Source: JANQIO01 sp965601975
Lineage (GTDB): Bacteria; Pseudomonadota; Gammaproteobacteria; Pseudomonadales; Halieaceae
Direction of reading: 5' to 3'
Assembly (NCBI GenBank): GCA_965601975.1
Contig: OZ271856.1
Location: 1-64,000 of the forward strand
Length of the DNA: 64,000 bases
Shown here: positions 36,157 to 45,469 of the stretch, piece after piece
How the letters are laid out: each line of letters starts with the position of its first letter
How positions within the stretch are numbered: the stretch's first letter is position 1
Notes under the pieces: model-generated
Seen by the model: only the letters and a program-made list of their open reading frames with translations
Databases searched by the model: none
What the model was told of the DNA's origin: nothing
Translations under genes and position numbers: made by a program

Positions 36157-36438
36157 TCAAGCGCCCGGCGCGGGGGGTGGGACGTAGCCTTCGGCTCGGT
36201 CGAACTCCTCGCCGGCAAGGAACTTTTCCATCTGGCCCTGCAGGTATTTGCGGGATTCCGGGTCCATCATGTTGAGGCCCTTTTCGTTGATCAGCATGGT
36301 CTGGTGGCCCTGCCATTCCTCCCAGGCTTTCTTCGACACGTTGTCGAAAATGTCCTGTCCTTTCGGGCCCGGATAGGGGGGTGCGTCCAGGCCTTCCAGC
36401 TCTTCCTGGAAGCGGCGGCAGAATACGGTGCGGCTCAT
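36157..36438 (-). CDS. yggX: Probable Fe(2+)-trafficking protein YggX
   Basis: This is a 93-residue protein with the YggX signatures MSRTVFCRRF at the start (conserved Cys7) and AWEEWQGHQTMLINEK and YLQGQMEKFL later. It protects iron-sulfur clusters from oxidation and is thought to pass on ferrous iron. The start overlaps the mutY stop by four bases (ATGA), the usual mutY-yggX arrangement, which makes sense because MutY carries an Fe-S cluster. Confidence 0.94.
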   Translation of the reverse strand: MSRTVFCRRFQEELEGLDAPPYPGPKGQDIFDNVSKKAWEEWQGHQTMLINEKGLNMMDPESRKYLQGQMEKFLAGEEFDRAEGYVPPPAPGA

Positions 36439-37493
36439 AGGTCGGTCTCTAGCAGTTTCAGCAGGCGGGCCACCGGTGCGGCCAGTCCCACCCGTTCGGG
36501 GGAGCGCCAGTTATACCAGAGCTGGCGATCTCCCTCCATGACGGAGCCCGGGGCGCCCGGCAGTGTCAGTTTCAGGGGCTGGATATCCAGGTGGTAGTGG
36601 CTGAAGGTGTGGCGCAAGGGGTCCCAGGTCTCAGTGTCCGCGGGGGGCGATCCAAACCAGTCCACGCACAGGGCCAGCCCTGCATCCTCGCCTTCCACCT
36701 CCGGGAAGCTCCACAGTCCGCCCCACAGGCCCTCGCTGGGCCGCCGGGTCAGGAGCACTTCGCCCGCAGGATTGCAGAACAACAGCATGGTCGTCGCCTT
36801 CACGGGCAGGGCCTTGCGAGGCTTCTTGCCGGGATAGTCAGCCTGTGTGCCCGCCGCATGAGCCTCACAGTCATCTGCCAGGGGGCACAGCTCGCAGGCA
36901 GGCTTTGAGCGGGTGCAGAGGGTGGCGCCCAGGTCCATCATGGCCTGGCTGTAATCGTCGCAGCGGGTTTCCGGGCTGAGGCGCTCCGCCACTTGCCACA
37001 GCTCCTTTTGTACCTTGCTCTCGCCGGGCCAGCCGCCGGTGGCTGTGAAGCGTGCCAGCACCCGTTTCACATTGCCATCAAGGATGGCGGCGGGCTGGCC
37101 AAAGGCCATGCTGGAAATGGCGCCCGCGGTGGAGCGGCCGATGCCTGGCAGGCCTTCCAGGGCTTCCACCGAGGCGGGGAATTCGCCGCCGTGCTCATCG
37201 CACACCGCGCGAGCGCATTTCAGCAGGTTGCGGGCCCGGGCGTAGTAGCCGAGGCCGGTCCACAGGTGCAGCACCTCGTCCTCCTCCGCGGCGGCCAGGG
37301 ACTGTACGTCCGGGAAGTGCTCAAGGAAGCGCTCAAAGTAGGGGATCACCGTCTTCACCTGGGTCTGCTGCAGCATGATCTCCGACAGCCACACCCGGTA
37401 GGGCGTGCGTGGATGCTGCCAGGGCAGGTCGTGCCGGCCGTGGCGTTCGTACCAGTCCAGGACGGCTGTCTGGAAGCTTGCCGGTGATATCAA
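36435..37493 (-). CDS. mutY: A/G-specific adenine glycosylase
   Basis: This is a 352-residue enzyme that removes adenine mispaired with 8-oxoguanine. It has the HhH-GPD motif (LPGIGRSTAGAI), catalytic Glu in LSEIMLQQTQV and catalytic Asp in ILDGNVKRV. It has a [4Fe-4S] loop with four Cys (CTRSKPACELCPLADDC) and a C-terminal NUDIX-like domain. I chose the TTG at 37493 because it has GAGG about nine bases upstream and gives the N-terminus ISPASFQTAVLDWY at the usual MutY length; a GTG at 37529 would add 12 residues. Confidence 0.9.
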   Translation of the reverse strand: MISPASFQTAVLDWYERHGRHDLPWQHPRTPYRVWLSEIMLQQTQVKTVIPYFERFLEHFPDVQSLAAAEEDEVLHLWTGLGYYARARNLLKCARAVCDEHGGEFPASVEALEGLPGIGRSTAGAISSMAFGQPAAILDGNVKRVLARFTATGGWPGESKVQKELWQVAERLSPETRCDDYSQAMMDLGATLCTRSKPACELCPLADDCEAHAAGTQADYPGKKPRKALPVKATTMLLFCNPAGEVLLTRRPSEGLWGGLWSFPEVEGEDAGLALCVDWFGSPPADTETWDPLRHTFSHYHLDIQPLKLTLPGAPGSVMEGDRQLWYNWRSPERVGLAAPVARLLKLLETDL

Positions 37494-37555
37494 GTCGGGT
37501 TTCCTCGAGAGCTGGCCATTGTACGGCACTGTAGCGGGCGGTGGATGCCGGGGCT

Positions 37556-37561
37556 ATAATG
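37556..37561 (+). promoter_or_regulatory. Candidate -10 element upstream of hisB
   Basis: A perfect TATAAT lies 46 bases before the hisB ATG. No convincing -35 at 16-18 bases is seen, so activity is uncertain. Confidence 0.3.
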
Positions 37562-37607
37562 CGCGGCTCTTTTAGACCGGTAGAAAGAACCGGACCCGGA
37601 GGACAGT

Positions 37608-38213
37608 ATGTCCGATGCCACGCCCATTCGCAGCGCCAGCGTCGAACGCAACACGCTGGAGACGCAGATCTCTGTCGGGGTCAATCTCGACGGCAACGGT
37701 GACAGCCGGTTGGATACCGGTATTCCGTTCCTGGAGCACATGCTCGACCAGGTGGCCCGTCACGGACTGATCGACCTGGATGTCATTGCGAAGGGCGACC
37801 TGCACATCGATGACCACCACACGGTGGAAGATATCGGCATCACTATGGGCCAGGCCTTTGCCAGGGCTGTCGGCGACAAGAAGGGCATCAACCGCTACGG
37901 CCACGCCTATGTGCCCCTGGACGAAGCCCTGTCCCGCGTTGTGGTGGACTTCTCCGGCCGCCCCGGCCTGGAGATGCACGTGGATTTCACCCGCGCCCAG
38001 GTGGGCGGCTTCGACGTGGACCTGTTCTACGAGTTCTTCCAGGGCTTCGTGAACCACGCCGCCGTGACCCTGCACGTGGACAACCTGCGAGGTGATAACA
38101 CTCACCACCAGGCGGAGACCATATTCAAAGCCTTCGGCCGCGCCCTGCGCATGGCCCTGACCCCGGACCCTCGCGCCGCCGGCCGCACGCCGTCGACCAA
38201 AGGCGTCTTGTAG
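37608..38213 (+). CDS. hisB: Imidazoleglycerol-phosphate dehydratase
   Basis: This is a 201-residue monofunctional enzyme of histidine biosynthesis that dehydrates imidazoleglycerol phosphate to imidazoleacetol phosphate. The metal-binding repeats are visible: HMLDQVARHGLID, DDHHTVEDIG, and DNTHHQAETIFKAFGRAL near the C-terminus. It lacks the phosphatase domain fused in enterobacteria. The gene opens the hisB-hisH-hisA-hisF run, with a nine-base gap to hisH. Confidence 0.95.
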   Translation: MSDATPIRSASVERNTLETQISVGVNLDGNGDSRLDTGIPFLEHMLDQVARHGLIDLDVIAKGDLHIDDHHTVEDIGITMGQAFARAVGDKKGINRYGHAYVPLDEALSRVVVDFSGRPGLEMHVDFTRAQVGGFDVDLFYEFFQGFVNHAAVTLHVDNLRGDNTHHQAETIFKAFGRALRMALTPDPRAAGRTPSTKGVL

Positions 38214-38222
38214 GACAGCAAC

Positions 38223-38879
38223 ATGACCGCAGGAACCGTGGCCGTCATCGACTACGGCATGGGCAATTTGCACTCTGTCGCCAGCGCCCTCGAACACGTG
38301 GGTGCGAAGCAGGTGATTGTCAGCCACGACCCGGAGAAGATCCGCGAAGCCGAGCGGGTGATCTTCCCCGGCGTCGGCGCGATCCGCGACTGTATGGCGG
38401 AAATTCGCCGCCTGCGCTGCGACGATCTGCTGCACGAGGTGCTGGAGAACCGGCACATCCCGGTGCTGGGCATCTGTGTTGGCATGCAGTCGCTGCTGCA
38501 GCACAGCGAGGAGAATGACGGCGTCGATTGCCTGGGCATCCTGCCCGGCGAAGTGCGTTTCTTTGGCAACGATTTGACGGATGCTGACGGCACCCGCCTC
38601 AAGGTCCCGCATATGGGCTGGAACCGCGTCGAGCACACCATCGAGCACCCGCTCTGGGCGGGCATCGACTCCTCGGCGCGTTTCTATTTTGTGCACAGCT
38701 ATTATGTCGATTCCGCCGACCCCTCACTGGTGGCGGGCACCACGGACTACGGCGTGCCGTTCGCCGCGGCCATGGCCCGCGATAACCTGTTTGCCGTGCA
38801 ATTCCACCCGGAAAAGAGCGCCGAGCCCGGCCTGCAGTTGCTGCGCAACTTCCTGGGCTGGAATGGAGAAAGTACCTAG
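38223..38879 (+). CDS. hisH: Imidazole glycerol phosphate synthase, glutaminase subunit
   Basis: This is a 218-residue class I glutamine amidotransferase that supplies ammonia to HisF. The catalytic Cys lies in LGICVGMQSLL. The His and Glu of the triad lie in VQFHPEKSAEPG. An oxyanion-strand PGVG motif is near residue 48. Two bases separate it from hisA. It is cytoplasmic and pairs with the HisF encoded two genes downstream. Confidence 0.95.
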   Translation: MTAGTVAVIDYGMGNLHSVASALEHVGAKQVIVSHDPEKIREAERVIFPGVGAIRDCMAEIRRLRCDDLLHEVLENRHIPVLGICVGMQSLLQHSEENDGVDCLGILPGEVRFFGNDLTDADGTRLKVPHMGWNRVEHTIEHPLWAGIDSSARFYFVHSYYVDSADPSLVAGTTDYGVPFAAAMARDNLFAVQFHPEKSAEPGLQLLRNFLGWNGEST

Positions 38880-38881
38880 AT

Positions 38882-39619
38882 ATGCTGGTTATTCCTGCCA
38901 TCGATTTGAAAGACGGCGCCTGCGTGCGCCTGCGCCAGGGGCTGATGGAAGACTCCACGGTGTTCTCCGACGACCCCTTGGCGATGGCGAAACGCTGGGT
39001 GGACGCCGGCGGCCGACGCCTGCACCTGGTGGACCTGAATGGCGCCTTTGCCGGGGAGCCGGTCAACGGCGAGCCGGTCACCCGCATCGCCGAGGCCTAT
39101 CCCGAGCTGCCGATCCAGATCGGCGGCGGCATCCGCAGCCTCGAGACCATCGAGCACTACGTGAAGGCGGGTGTCAGCTACGTGATTATCGGCACCAAGG
39201 CCGTAAAGGAACCGGAGTTCGTGGCCGAGGCCTGTGCGGCCTTCCCCGGCAAGATCATCGTCGGGCTCGATGCAAAGAACGGGCTGGTGGCCACCGACGG
39301 TTGGGCCGAGGTCTCCGAGCTGCAGGCCACGGACCTGGCGCGCCGCTTCGAGAACGACGGCGTCAGTGCCATCGTGTACACGGACATCGCCCGCGACGGC
39401 ATGATGCAGGGCGTCAACGTCGAGGCCACTGTTGAGATTGCCCGTGCCTCCAGCATCCCGGTGATTGCCTCCGGCGGCATTACCAATATCGAGGACATTC
39501 GCGCCCTGGCGGCGGTCAGCGGCGAGGGCATTGTCGGCGCCATTACCGGCCGCGCGATCTATGAGGGCTCCCTCGACCTCGCAGAAGCGCAGGCGCTCTG
39601 CGACGAGGCCACATCATGA
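38882..39619 (+). CDS. hisA: Phosphoribosylformimino-5-aminoimidazole carboxamide ribotide isomerase
   Basis: This is a 245-residue (beta/alpha)8 barrel that isomerises ProFAR to PRFAR. The catalytic Asp residues lie in the N-terminal segment IPAIDLKDG and in IVYTDIARDGM. Phosphate-binding loops are IQIGGGIRS and IASGGITN. The start ATG directly follows hisH, and the stop overlaps hisF by four bases. Confidence 0.95.
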   Translation: MLVIPAIDLKDGACVRLRQGLMEDSTVFSDDPLAMAKRWVDAGGRRLHLVDLNGAFAGEPVNGEPVTRIAEAYPELPIQIGGGIRSLETIEHYVKAGVSYVIIGTKAVKEPEFVAEACAAFPGKIIVGLDAKNGLVATDGWAEVSELQATDLARRFENDGVSAIVYTDIARDGMMQGVNVEATVEIARASSIPVIASGGITNIEDIRALAAVSGEGIVGAITGRAIYEGSLDLAEAQALCDEATS

Positions 39620-40374
39620 GTCTCGCCAAGCGCATCATCCCCTGCCTGGACGTGGACGCTGGCCGCGTGGTCAAGGGCGTCAACTTCGTCGACATCCGCG
39701 ACGCCGGCGACCCGGTGGAAATCTCCCGCCGCTACAACGAGCAGGGCGCCGACGAAATCACGTTCCTGGATATCACCGCCAGTGTTGATGAACGCGACAC
39801 CACCGTGCACACGGTCGAGGCGATTGCCGCTGAAGTGTTCATTCCCCTGACCGTGGGCGGCGGTATCCGCAAGGTGGAGGATATCCGCCTGATGCTCACC
39901 GCCGGCGCGGACAAGGTGGCCATCAACACCGCCGCCATCCACAACCCGGACTTTGTGCGCGAGGCGGCCGAGCGCTTCGGCTCCCAGTGCATTGTGGTGG
40001 CCATCGACGCCAAGCGTGTCGAGGACCACTGGGAAATCTTCACCCACGGCGGCCGCAAGCCCACGGGCATCGACGCGGTGGAGTGGGCGGTACGCATGGC
40101 GGAATACGGGGCCGGTGAAATCCTGCTGACCAGCATGGACCGGGACGGCACCCGGGACGGTTTCGACCTGGCGCTGACCCGGGCCATCAGCGACGCGGTA
40201 CCGATTCCGGTGATTGCCTCCGGCGGCGTCGGCAATCTCGATCACCTGGCAGACGGCGTGCTGGAAGGTGGCGCCGATGCGGTGCTGGCCGCCAGCATTT
40301 TCCATTTCGGGGAGTACACGATCCACGAGGCCAAGACCCGCATGGCCGAGCGTGGCATCGAGATGCGGCTTTAG
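39616..40374 (+). CDS. hisF: Imidazole glycerol phosphate synthase, cyclase subunit
   Basis: This is a 252-residue (beta/alpha)8 barrel that forms imidazole glycerol phosphate and AICAR from PRFAR and ammonia delivered by HisH. Catalytic Asp residues are in IIPCLDVDAGRVVKG and LLTSMDRDGTRDGFD. Phosphate-binding loops are VGGGIRKVED and ASGGVGNLDH. The ATG sits in an ATGA overlap with hisA. It is the last his gene of this run in the window. Confidence 0.96.
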   Translation: MSLAKRIIPCLDVDAGRVVKGVNFVDIRDAGDPVEISRRYNEQGADEITFLDITASVDERDTTVHTVEAIAAEVFIPLTVGGGIRKVEDIRLMLTAGADKVAINTAAIHNPDFVREAAERFGSQCIVVAIDAKRVEDHWEIFTHGGRKPTGIDAVEWAVRMAEYGAGEILLTSMDRDGTRDGFDLALTRAISDAVPIPVIASGGVGNLDHLADGVLEGGADAVLAASIFHFGEYTIHEAKTRMAERGIEMRL

Positions 40375-40386
40375 GCTTTCTCTTTT

Positions 40387-40423
40387 GTGGCTGAAGGCTC
40401 TAGTAGTGGCTGAAGGCTCTAGT
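40387..40423. repeat. Two-copy tandem repeat between hisF and yibQ
   Basis: GTGGCTGAAGGCTCTAGT occurs at 40387-40404 and again at 40406-40423, one base apart. The second copy includes the stop codon of the convergent yibQ gene. Confidence 0.85.
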
Positions 40424-41207
40424 CCGAGCCGCCCTCGGTCTGCTCATCGGCGTTGCGCGCCAGCTGCTGCGCCACCACTTCCGATACCAGTGACAGGCGG
40501 TAGCCCTGTCCCTCCAGCCTGGGAATCTGCCTGCGCAGGTAGCTGAGGGTGGCCTTGTGGGGGTGGCCGATCGCGATGGCCTGGCCCTCTTCATCGGCGA
40601 CGGCGAGGAATTCCTTGAAGCGGTAGTGGATGGCCGTGCCGTCGATTTCGTTGTCCAGGAAGATGTGGCGCGACAGGTTGGGCACGCCCTGTTCCTCGGC
40701 GACGCGGGCGGCGACGGTGTTGGCGGTGGTGCGGCTGTCCACGTAGTACAGGCCCCGACCCGCCAGCTCCTTCATCACCCATTCCATGGGTTCACGGCGG
40801 GAGGTCAGCAGGCTCCCCATATGGTTGTTGATGCCGCGAATGCCGGGGGTGTTTTCGATATTGCGGGCCAGGGTGCGGCGCAGTTCTTCCTCGCTCATGC
40901 CCGCGGTCAGCCCACCGCCCCCGAGGGGCCGGCTGTTGAGGTTGCTCATGGGAGCGTGCAGCAGAATTTCCTTGTTGCCGGCGGCCAGGCCCAGCTTTGC
41001 AATTTCGCGACCGTTGGGTGTCTGGGGGAGAACCGCCAGGTTGACCTTGCCTGGCAGGGCGGCGGCGCGCTGGCCCGCTTCGAGCTCGTAGCCGAGGTCA
41101 TCGATGATAATGACAAGAACCGGCTCGCCGGATGGCCTGTCATCGGCAAGGCAGGCCTGGCAGAAGAACCAGGCCAGCAGTGCCCACAGGCTGTTACGGA
41201 TCGACAC
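40419..41207 (-). CDS. Divergent polysaccharide deacetylase family protein (YibQ-like)
   Basis: This is a 262-residue protein with an N-terminal signal peptide (cleavage near CLADD). The fold is that of the divergent polysaccharide deacetylase family: VLVIIIDDLGYELEAG, HAPMSNLN, GINNHMGS and IGHPHKATLSYL match the conserved strands. Enzymatic activity has not been established for the family. It is the last of the gpmI-envC-ctpA-yibQ group, starting 14 bases inside ctpA. The neighbours point to a cell-wall role. Confidence 0.85.
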   Translation of the reverse strand: MSIRNSLWALLAWFFCQACLADDRPSGEPVLVIIIDDLGYELEAGQRAAALPGKVNLAVLPQTPNGREIAKLGLAAGNKEILLHAPMSNLNSRPLGGGGLTAGMSEEELRRTLARNIENTPGIRGINNHMGSLLTSRREPMEWVMKELAGRGLYYVDSRTTANTVAARVAEEQGVPNLSRHIFLDNEIDGTAIHYRFKEFLAVADEEGQAIAIGHPHKATLSYLRRQIPRLEGQGYRLSLVSEVVAQQLARNADEQTEGGSD

Positions 41208-42504
41208 CGTCCTGGTACATCCCGAGAATGTGGATGCCCTTGAGCAGGGTGAGTGCCTCGTACAGCTGGTTGTCCTGGGTCAGCAGTTCGTTGGGTGCGC
41301 GGCGGCTGCGCTCCCGCGTGTCGTTATCACCGTTGGCGTTGTCCAGCCGGCCGCTGAGGTCCGCCTCGCTAATGCGACGCGGCAGGTTGTCGATGGCAGT
41401 GACTCGGGCCCGCTCCACCTCGATATCCGGCACGATCCCCTGGGCCTGGATGGAGCGTCCCTTGGGGGTGAAGTACAGGGCGGTGGTGAGCTTGATGGCG
41501 CGCTCTTCCGACAGGGGCAGGATGGTCTGCACCGAGCCCTTGCCGAAACTGGGCGTACCCATGACCACCGCGCGGCGGTGATCCTGCAGCGCGCCCGCCA
41601 CGATTTCTGAAGCCGATGCAGAACCGCCGTTGATCAGCACCACGATGGGAGCGCCTTCCAGCATATCCGAGGGCGTGGCGTTATAGCGGGTCTGGGAGTT
41701 GTCCAGGCGACCCTCGGTGTAAACCACCATGCCGCCGTCCATGAACTGGTCGGCCACGTCGACGCTGGCGCGCAATACGCCGCCGGGGTTGTTGCGCAGG
41801 TCCAGCACAATGCCCTTGATGGAATCTTCCTCCAGCAAGGCCTGCAGGGCTTTGCGGACCTCGTCACCGGTGTGGCGCTGGAACTGGGCCACACGCACGT
41901 AGCCGTAGCCGGGCTCCAGCCAGCGCTTGCGTACACTGGCGGTGCGGATCACGTCCCGCTCCAGGGTCAGGGTAAAGGGCTGGCTGCGGCCCTCGCGGGC
42001 GATAGTCAGCTCGATCTCCGAGCCCTTGGGCCCCCGCATCAACTCGATGGCCTCGTTCAGGGACATGCCCTTCACCGGCTTGTTGTCGAGCTTGAGGATG
42101 ATGTCGCCGGTTTCGATGCCGGCCTTGGCCGCAGGGGTGTCGTCTATGGGCGAGATCACCTTGACGAAGCCGTTCTCCATGCCGACTTCCAGCCCCAGGC
42201 CGCTGAATTCGCCGCTGGTGCTGGTTTGCAGGTCTTCGAAGTCATCCGCCGTCAGGTAGACGGAGTGGGGGTCGAGGCCGCTGAGCATGCCCTGGATCGC
42301 GTATTCGAGCAGGGTGGAATCGTCCACTTCCTCGACGTAGCCCAGGCGGATCTGGCTGAACACGTCGGCAAAGGTCCGCAGGTCTTCCAGGGGCAGCGCG
42401 CCCTGGTCCGCCAGGGAGGCGTGGGGATCGGCGTCTTCCTGGGCCTGCACGGGCGCCAGTGCCAAGCCAAATAGACACACGGCGGTGACAAGATGTCTGG
42501 TCAT
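41194..42504 (-). CDS. ctpA: C-terminal processing peptidase (S41), CtpA/Prc type
   Basis: This is a 436-residue periplasmic serine protease. A signal peptide (ending near VQAQE) is followed by a PDZ domain around 95-180 (GLGLEVGMENGFVKVISPIDD) and an S41 catalytic domain. The nucleophile Ser lies in INGGSASASEIVAGAL, and the general-base Lys lies in MGTPSFGKGSVQ. It trims periplasmic and wall-related proteins, including murein hydrolases in relatives. It lies 76 bases downstream of envC. Confidence 0.92.
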   Translation of the reverse strand: MTRHLVTAVCLFGLALAPVQAQEDADPHASLADQGALPLEDLRTFADVFSQIRLGYVEEVDDSTLLEYAIQGMLSGLDPHSVYLTADDFEDLQTSTSGEFSGLGLEVGMENGFVKVISPIDDTPAAKAGIETGDIILKLDNKPVKGMSLNEAIELMRGPKGSEIELTIAREGRSQPFTLTLERDVIRTASVRKRWLEPGYGYVRVAQFQRHTGDEVRKALQALLEEDSIKGIVLDLRNNPGGVLRASVDVADQFMDGGMVVYTEGRLDNSQTRYNATPSDMLEGAPIVVLINGGSASASEIVAGALQDHRRAVVMGTPSFGKGSVQTILPLSEERAIKLTTALYFTPKGRSIQAQGIVPDIEVERARVTAIDNLPRRISEADLSGRLDNANGDNDTRERSRRAPNELLTQDNQLYEALTLLKGIHILGMYQDGVDP

Positions 42505-42580
42505 AATCTGTACTCCGCTGCCGTTTATCGCAGGCAGCCTGTGCAGTTTACCCGATTGCGGGGGCAGACGCCTCTGCGGG

Positions 42581-43732
42581 TCAGCGCAACCAGGCGACGG
42601 GGTTCACAGGTTTGCCATCCCGCCGAATCTCGAAGTAAAGGCCGGATTCGGCCCGGCCGCCGCTGCTGCCGACGGTGGCCACGGCGGCGCCGGCGGATAC
42701 CCACTCACCGACGTCCCGCAGCAGGGCCTCGTTGTGGGCGTACAGGCTCATGAAGCCGTCGCCGTGATCGATGATCAGCAGCAGGCCGGAGCCGCGGAAC
42801 CAGTCCGCGAATACCACCCGGCCGTGATGGATGGCGCCCACGCTGCTGCCTTCTTCAGCGGGAATCACCAGGCCCTGCCAGCGCATTGAGCCCTGGCCGC
42901 GGCGGCCTCCGTAGCGGTTGCTGGCCTTGCCGTCCACCGGCCAGGGCATCTGGCCCTGGGCATCGCCGAAGGGCTGGTATTCCTGTGGCACTTCCAGTTC
43001 GGCCACCGCCTGTTCTATGACTTCCAGCAGCCGCTGCAGTTCCTCCTGGTCCTGGGCCATCTTCTGAAGGCGCTGGTCCTTGGTGGCAATGGTGGCATTG
43101 AGCTGCTCCAGGTCGCGCTCGCGCTGGCGCTGGGTCGCCAGCAGCTCCTGGCGCTGTCCGTCTAGGGTCTTGCGGCTGCGCTCCAGGGCCTCGCTGGCGC
43201 TCTGGATTTCCGGCTCCAGCGCGTCGATGCGCGCGACGGTTTCCAGGTAGCGGCGAATGTGCTCCAACCGGGCCTGGTAAAAGTAATCGTAGTAGGTCAT
43301 GGAGCGCGCCAGCGTCGCGGGGTCTTCCTGGTTGAGCAACACTCGCAGTTGTGCCTGCTTCCCCATCTGGTAGGCGGTCTGGATTTCCCGGGAGATCAAT
43401 TCCTGCTGTCGGCCGCGAGCAACCAGCAACTCCTTGCGCTCATCGCGCAGGTCGTCGAGTCGCTCCCGGTTTTGCGCAAGCCGCGCTTCGGTGTCATTGA
43501 TCTCACGGCGAATGCGTCCAATGGCGAGTTCAGAGGTCCTGAGCGCATCCCGCAGGCTCGAGCGCCGTGCCAGGTCAGCTTTCAGGTCGCGGCTGAGCGC
43601 CAGCATGTCCCGCTTGAGGCGGGCCAGCTGCTCGCGGGCGCGGGTTTCCTCGTCTTCCTGCGCCAGCCCTTGCTGAGACAGGGCCGGCAGCCACAGGCAG
43701 GCCAGCAGGACTGTGCAGAGAAACCGCCGCAA
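42581..43732 (-). CDS. envC: Murein hydrolase activator EnvC
   Basis: This is a 383-residue periplasmic protein with a signal peptide, a long coiled-coil (about 28-250) and a C-terminal LytM/M23 domain. In that domain the Zn ligands are incomplete (the HLH motif is replaced by LYFEIR, and the first His-x3-Asp is lacking), as expected for an activator rather than an enzyme. With FtsEX it stimulates amidases at the septum during cell separation. The gene starts four bases after the end of gpmI. Confidence 0.92.
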   Translation of the reverse strand: MRRFLCTVLLACLWLPALSQQGLAQEDEETRAREQLARLKRDMLALSRDLKADLARRSSLRDALRTSELAIGRIRREINDTEARLAQNRERLDDLRDERKELLVARGRQQELISREIQTAYQMGKQAQLRVLLNQEDPATLARSMTYYDYFYQARLEHIRRYLETVARIDALEPEIQSASEALERSRKTLDGQRQELLATQRQRERDLEQLNATIATKDQRLQKMAQDQEELQRLLEVIEQAVAELEVPQEYQPFGDAQGQMPWPVDGKASNRYGGRRGQGSMRWQGLVIPAEEGSSVGAIHHGRVVFADWFRGSGLLLIIDHGDGFMSLYAHNEALLRDVGEWVSAGAAVATVGSSGGRAESGLYFEIRRDGKPVNPVAWLR

Positions 43733-43736
43733 GCGG

Positions 43737-45287
43737 TCAGAGCTCCAGCAGGCTATGGCCCGTCATCTCTTCCGGCTGCGGCAGGCTCATCAGCTTCAGC
43801 AGCGAAGGCGCCACATCCGCCAGCACGCCACCGTTGGCCTTGAAGGCGGGCTGGCGCCCGCCGATATACACCAGCGGCACCAGCTCGGTGGTGTGCTGGG
43901 TGTGCTGCTGGCCCGACTCGTAGTCCTGCATCTGTTCGCAGTTACCGTGGTCGGCGGTGATCAGCGCCTCGCCGCCCACTTCCAGCACCGCTTGCTCGAT
44001 GCGGCCAAGGCAGGCATCCAGGGTTTCCACCGCGGCCACGGCGGCATCGTAATTGCCGGTATGGCCGACCATGTCTCCATTGGCGTAGTTGCACACGATC
44101 AGGTCGAACTCGCCGCCGCGAATCGCTTCCACCAGCCTGTCGGTGACTTCCGGCGCGCTCATTTCGGGCTTCAGGTCGTAGGTGGCCACGTCCGGGGAGG
44201 GCACCAACACCCGGGTTTCGCCGGGGAACTCGTCCTCGCGGCCGCCGCTGAAGAAGAAGGTGACGTGGGCGTACTTCTCGGTCTCGGCAATGCGCAGCTG
44301 GGTCTTGCCAAGGTTTGACAGGTATTCCGGCAGCACGTTGGTCAGGTTGATGGTGGGGAAAGCAATGGGCGCCTCGATGTCCGACGCGTACTCGGTGGTG
44401 GTCACGAAGTCCGCCAGCTGCGGGCGCGGACCGGTGTCGAAGCTGTCGAAGCCGGCGTCGACGAAGGCCCGGGTCAACTCACGGGCCCGGTCGGCGCGGA
44501 AGTTCATGAACAGCACCGCGTCACCGTCGGAGATTTTGACTTCCTCGTCTCCGTCCGCTCGCACCAGCGTCGGCTTCACGAATTCATCCGCCTCGTCGCG
44601 GTCGTAGGCCATGGCCAGGGCGTCCACGGCGCTGGCGGCACTGAACTCTGCCTCGGCCCGGGTCAGCAGCTTCCAGGCCTGCTCCACCCGATCCCAGCGG
44701 TTGTCCCGGTCCATGGCGTAGTAGCGCCCGACGATGCTGGCCACGCGGCCGCAGCCCAGCTCCGCAAAAAGGTCCTGCATGGCCTTGAGCGAGGGTTCTG
44801 CGCTGCGCGGCGGGGTGTCGCGGCCGTCGAGGAAAGCGTGCAGGTAGACCCGCTGCGCCCCCCGCTTGTGGGCCATGCGGATCGCGGCCTGCAGGTGCGA
44901 TTCGTGGCTGTGCACGCCGCCCGGCGAGACCAGCCCCATGATGTGGACTGCACCCCCCGCGGCAACGGCCTTGTCCACCGCTGCGCCGTAGATCGGGTTC
45001 TCGTCGAATTCACCGGTTTCGATGGCGCGATCGATACGCGTCATATTCTGGTAGATGACGCGGCCGGCCCCCAGGCTCATATGGCCGACCTCCGAATTGC
45101 CCATCTGACCGGCCGGCAGGCCGACGTCGACACCGGAGCCCGAAATCAGCGTGTGCGGCGACTCGGACCAGAGCCGGTCCCACACCGGTGTGCTGGCATT
45201 GGCGATGGCATTGTCCTTGGGATCTTCCCGGTGGCCGAAGCCGTCCAGGATGACCAGCAGCAGCGGCGTTCTGGCGTTGTCACTCAT
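43737..45287 (-). CDS. gpmI: 2,3-bisphosphoglycerate-independent phosphoglycerate mutase
   Basis: This is a 516-residue glycolytic/gluconeogenic enzyme of the alkaline-phosphatase superfamily. The start MSDNARTPLLLVILDGFG is chosen because the upstream extension is not part of the family. Metal and catalytic residues are Asp in VILDGFG, the phosphorylated Ser in MGNSEVGHM, DGRDTPP, and DHGNCEQMQD with His near the C-terminus. It needs Mn2+ in homologues. The gpmI-envC-ctpA-yibQ order is conserved in many gammaproteobacteria. Confidence 0.94.
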   Translation of the reverse strand: MSDNARTPLLLVILDGFGHREDPKDNAIANASTPVWDRLWSESPHTLISGSGVDVGLPAGQMGNSEVGHMSLGAGRVIYQNMTRIDRAIETGEFDENPIYGAAVDKAVAAGGAVHIMGLVSPGGVHSHESHLQAAIRMAHKRGAQRVYLHAFLDGRDTPPRSAEPSLKAMQDLFAELGCGRVASIVGRYYAMDRDNRWDRVEQAWKLLTRAEAEFSAASAVDALAMAYDRDEADEFVKPTLVRADGDEEVKISDGDAVLFMNFRADRARELTRAFVDAGFDSFDTGPRPQLADFVTTTEYASDIEAPIAFPTINLTNVLPEYLSNLGKTQLRIAETEKYAHVTFFFSGGREDEFPGETRVLVPSPDVATYDLKPEMSAPEVTDRLVEAIRGGEFDLIVCNYANGDMVGHTGNYDAAVAAVETLDACLGRIEQAVLEVGGEALITADHGNCEQMQDYESGQQHTQHTTELVPLVYIGGRQPAFKANGGVLADVAPSLLKLMSLPQPEEMTGHSLLEL

Positions 45288-45369
45288 GGGTATATCTACG
45301 TCGTCCAGCGGGTTTGCACAAAGCGGAAAAGTGTACCCGTAAACCCTGTGCAAGGCACGATTCGGCGCG

Positions 45370-45398
45370 TTTTCAGGAGCGAAAAGACGCTGTATACT
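45370..45398 (+). promoter_or_regulatory. Candidate sigma-70 promoter of yibN-grxC-secB
   Basis: TTTTCA (45370-45375) and TATACT (45393-45398) are 17 bases apart, 72 bases before the GTG of the rhodanese gene. Both hexamers match the consensus at four or more positions. Confidence 0.45.
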
Positions 45399-45469
45399 TG
45401 GCGCCCTTTTGCGGGACCCGGCAGGCGGGTGCCGCCCCTGAAACCTGAGCCCAGTCCCCGGAATATCAC

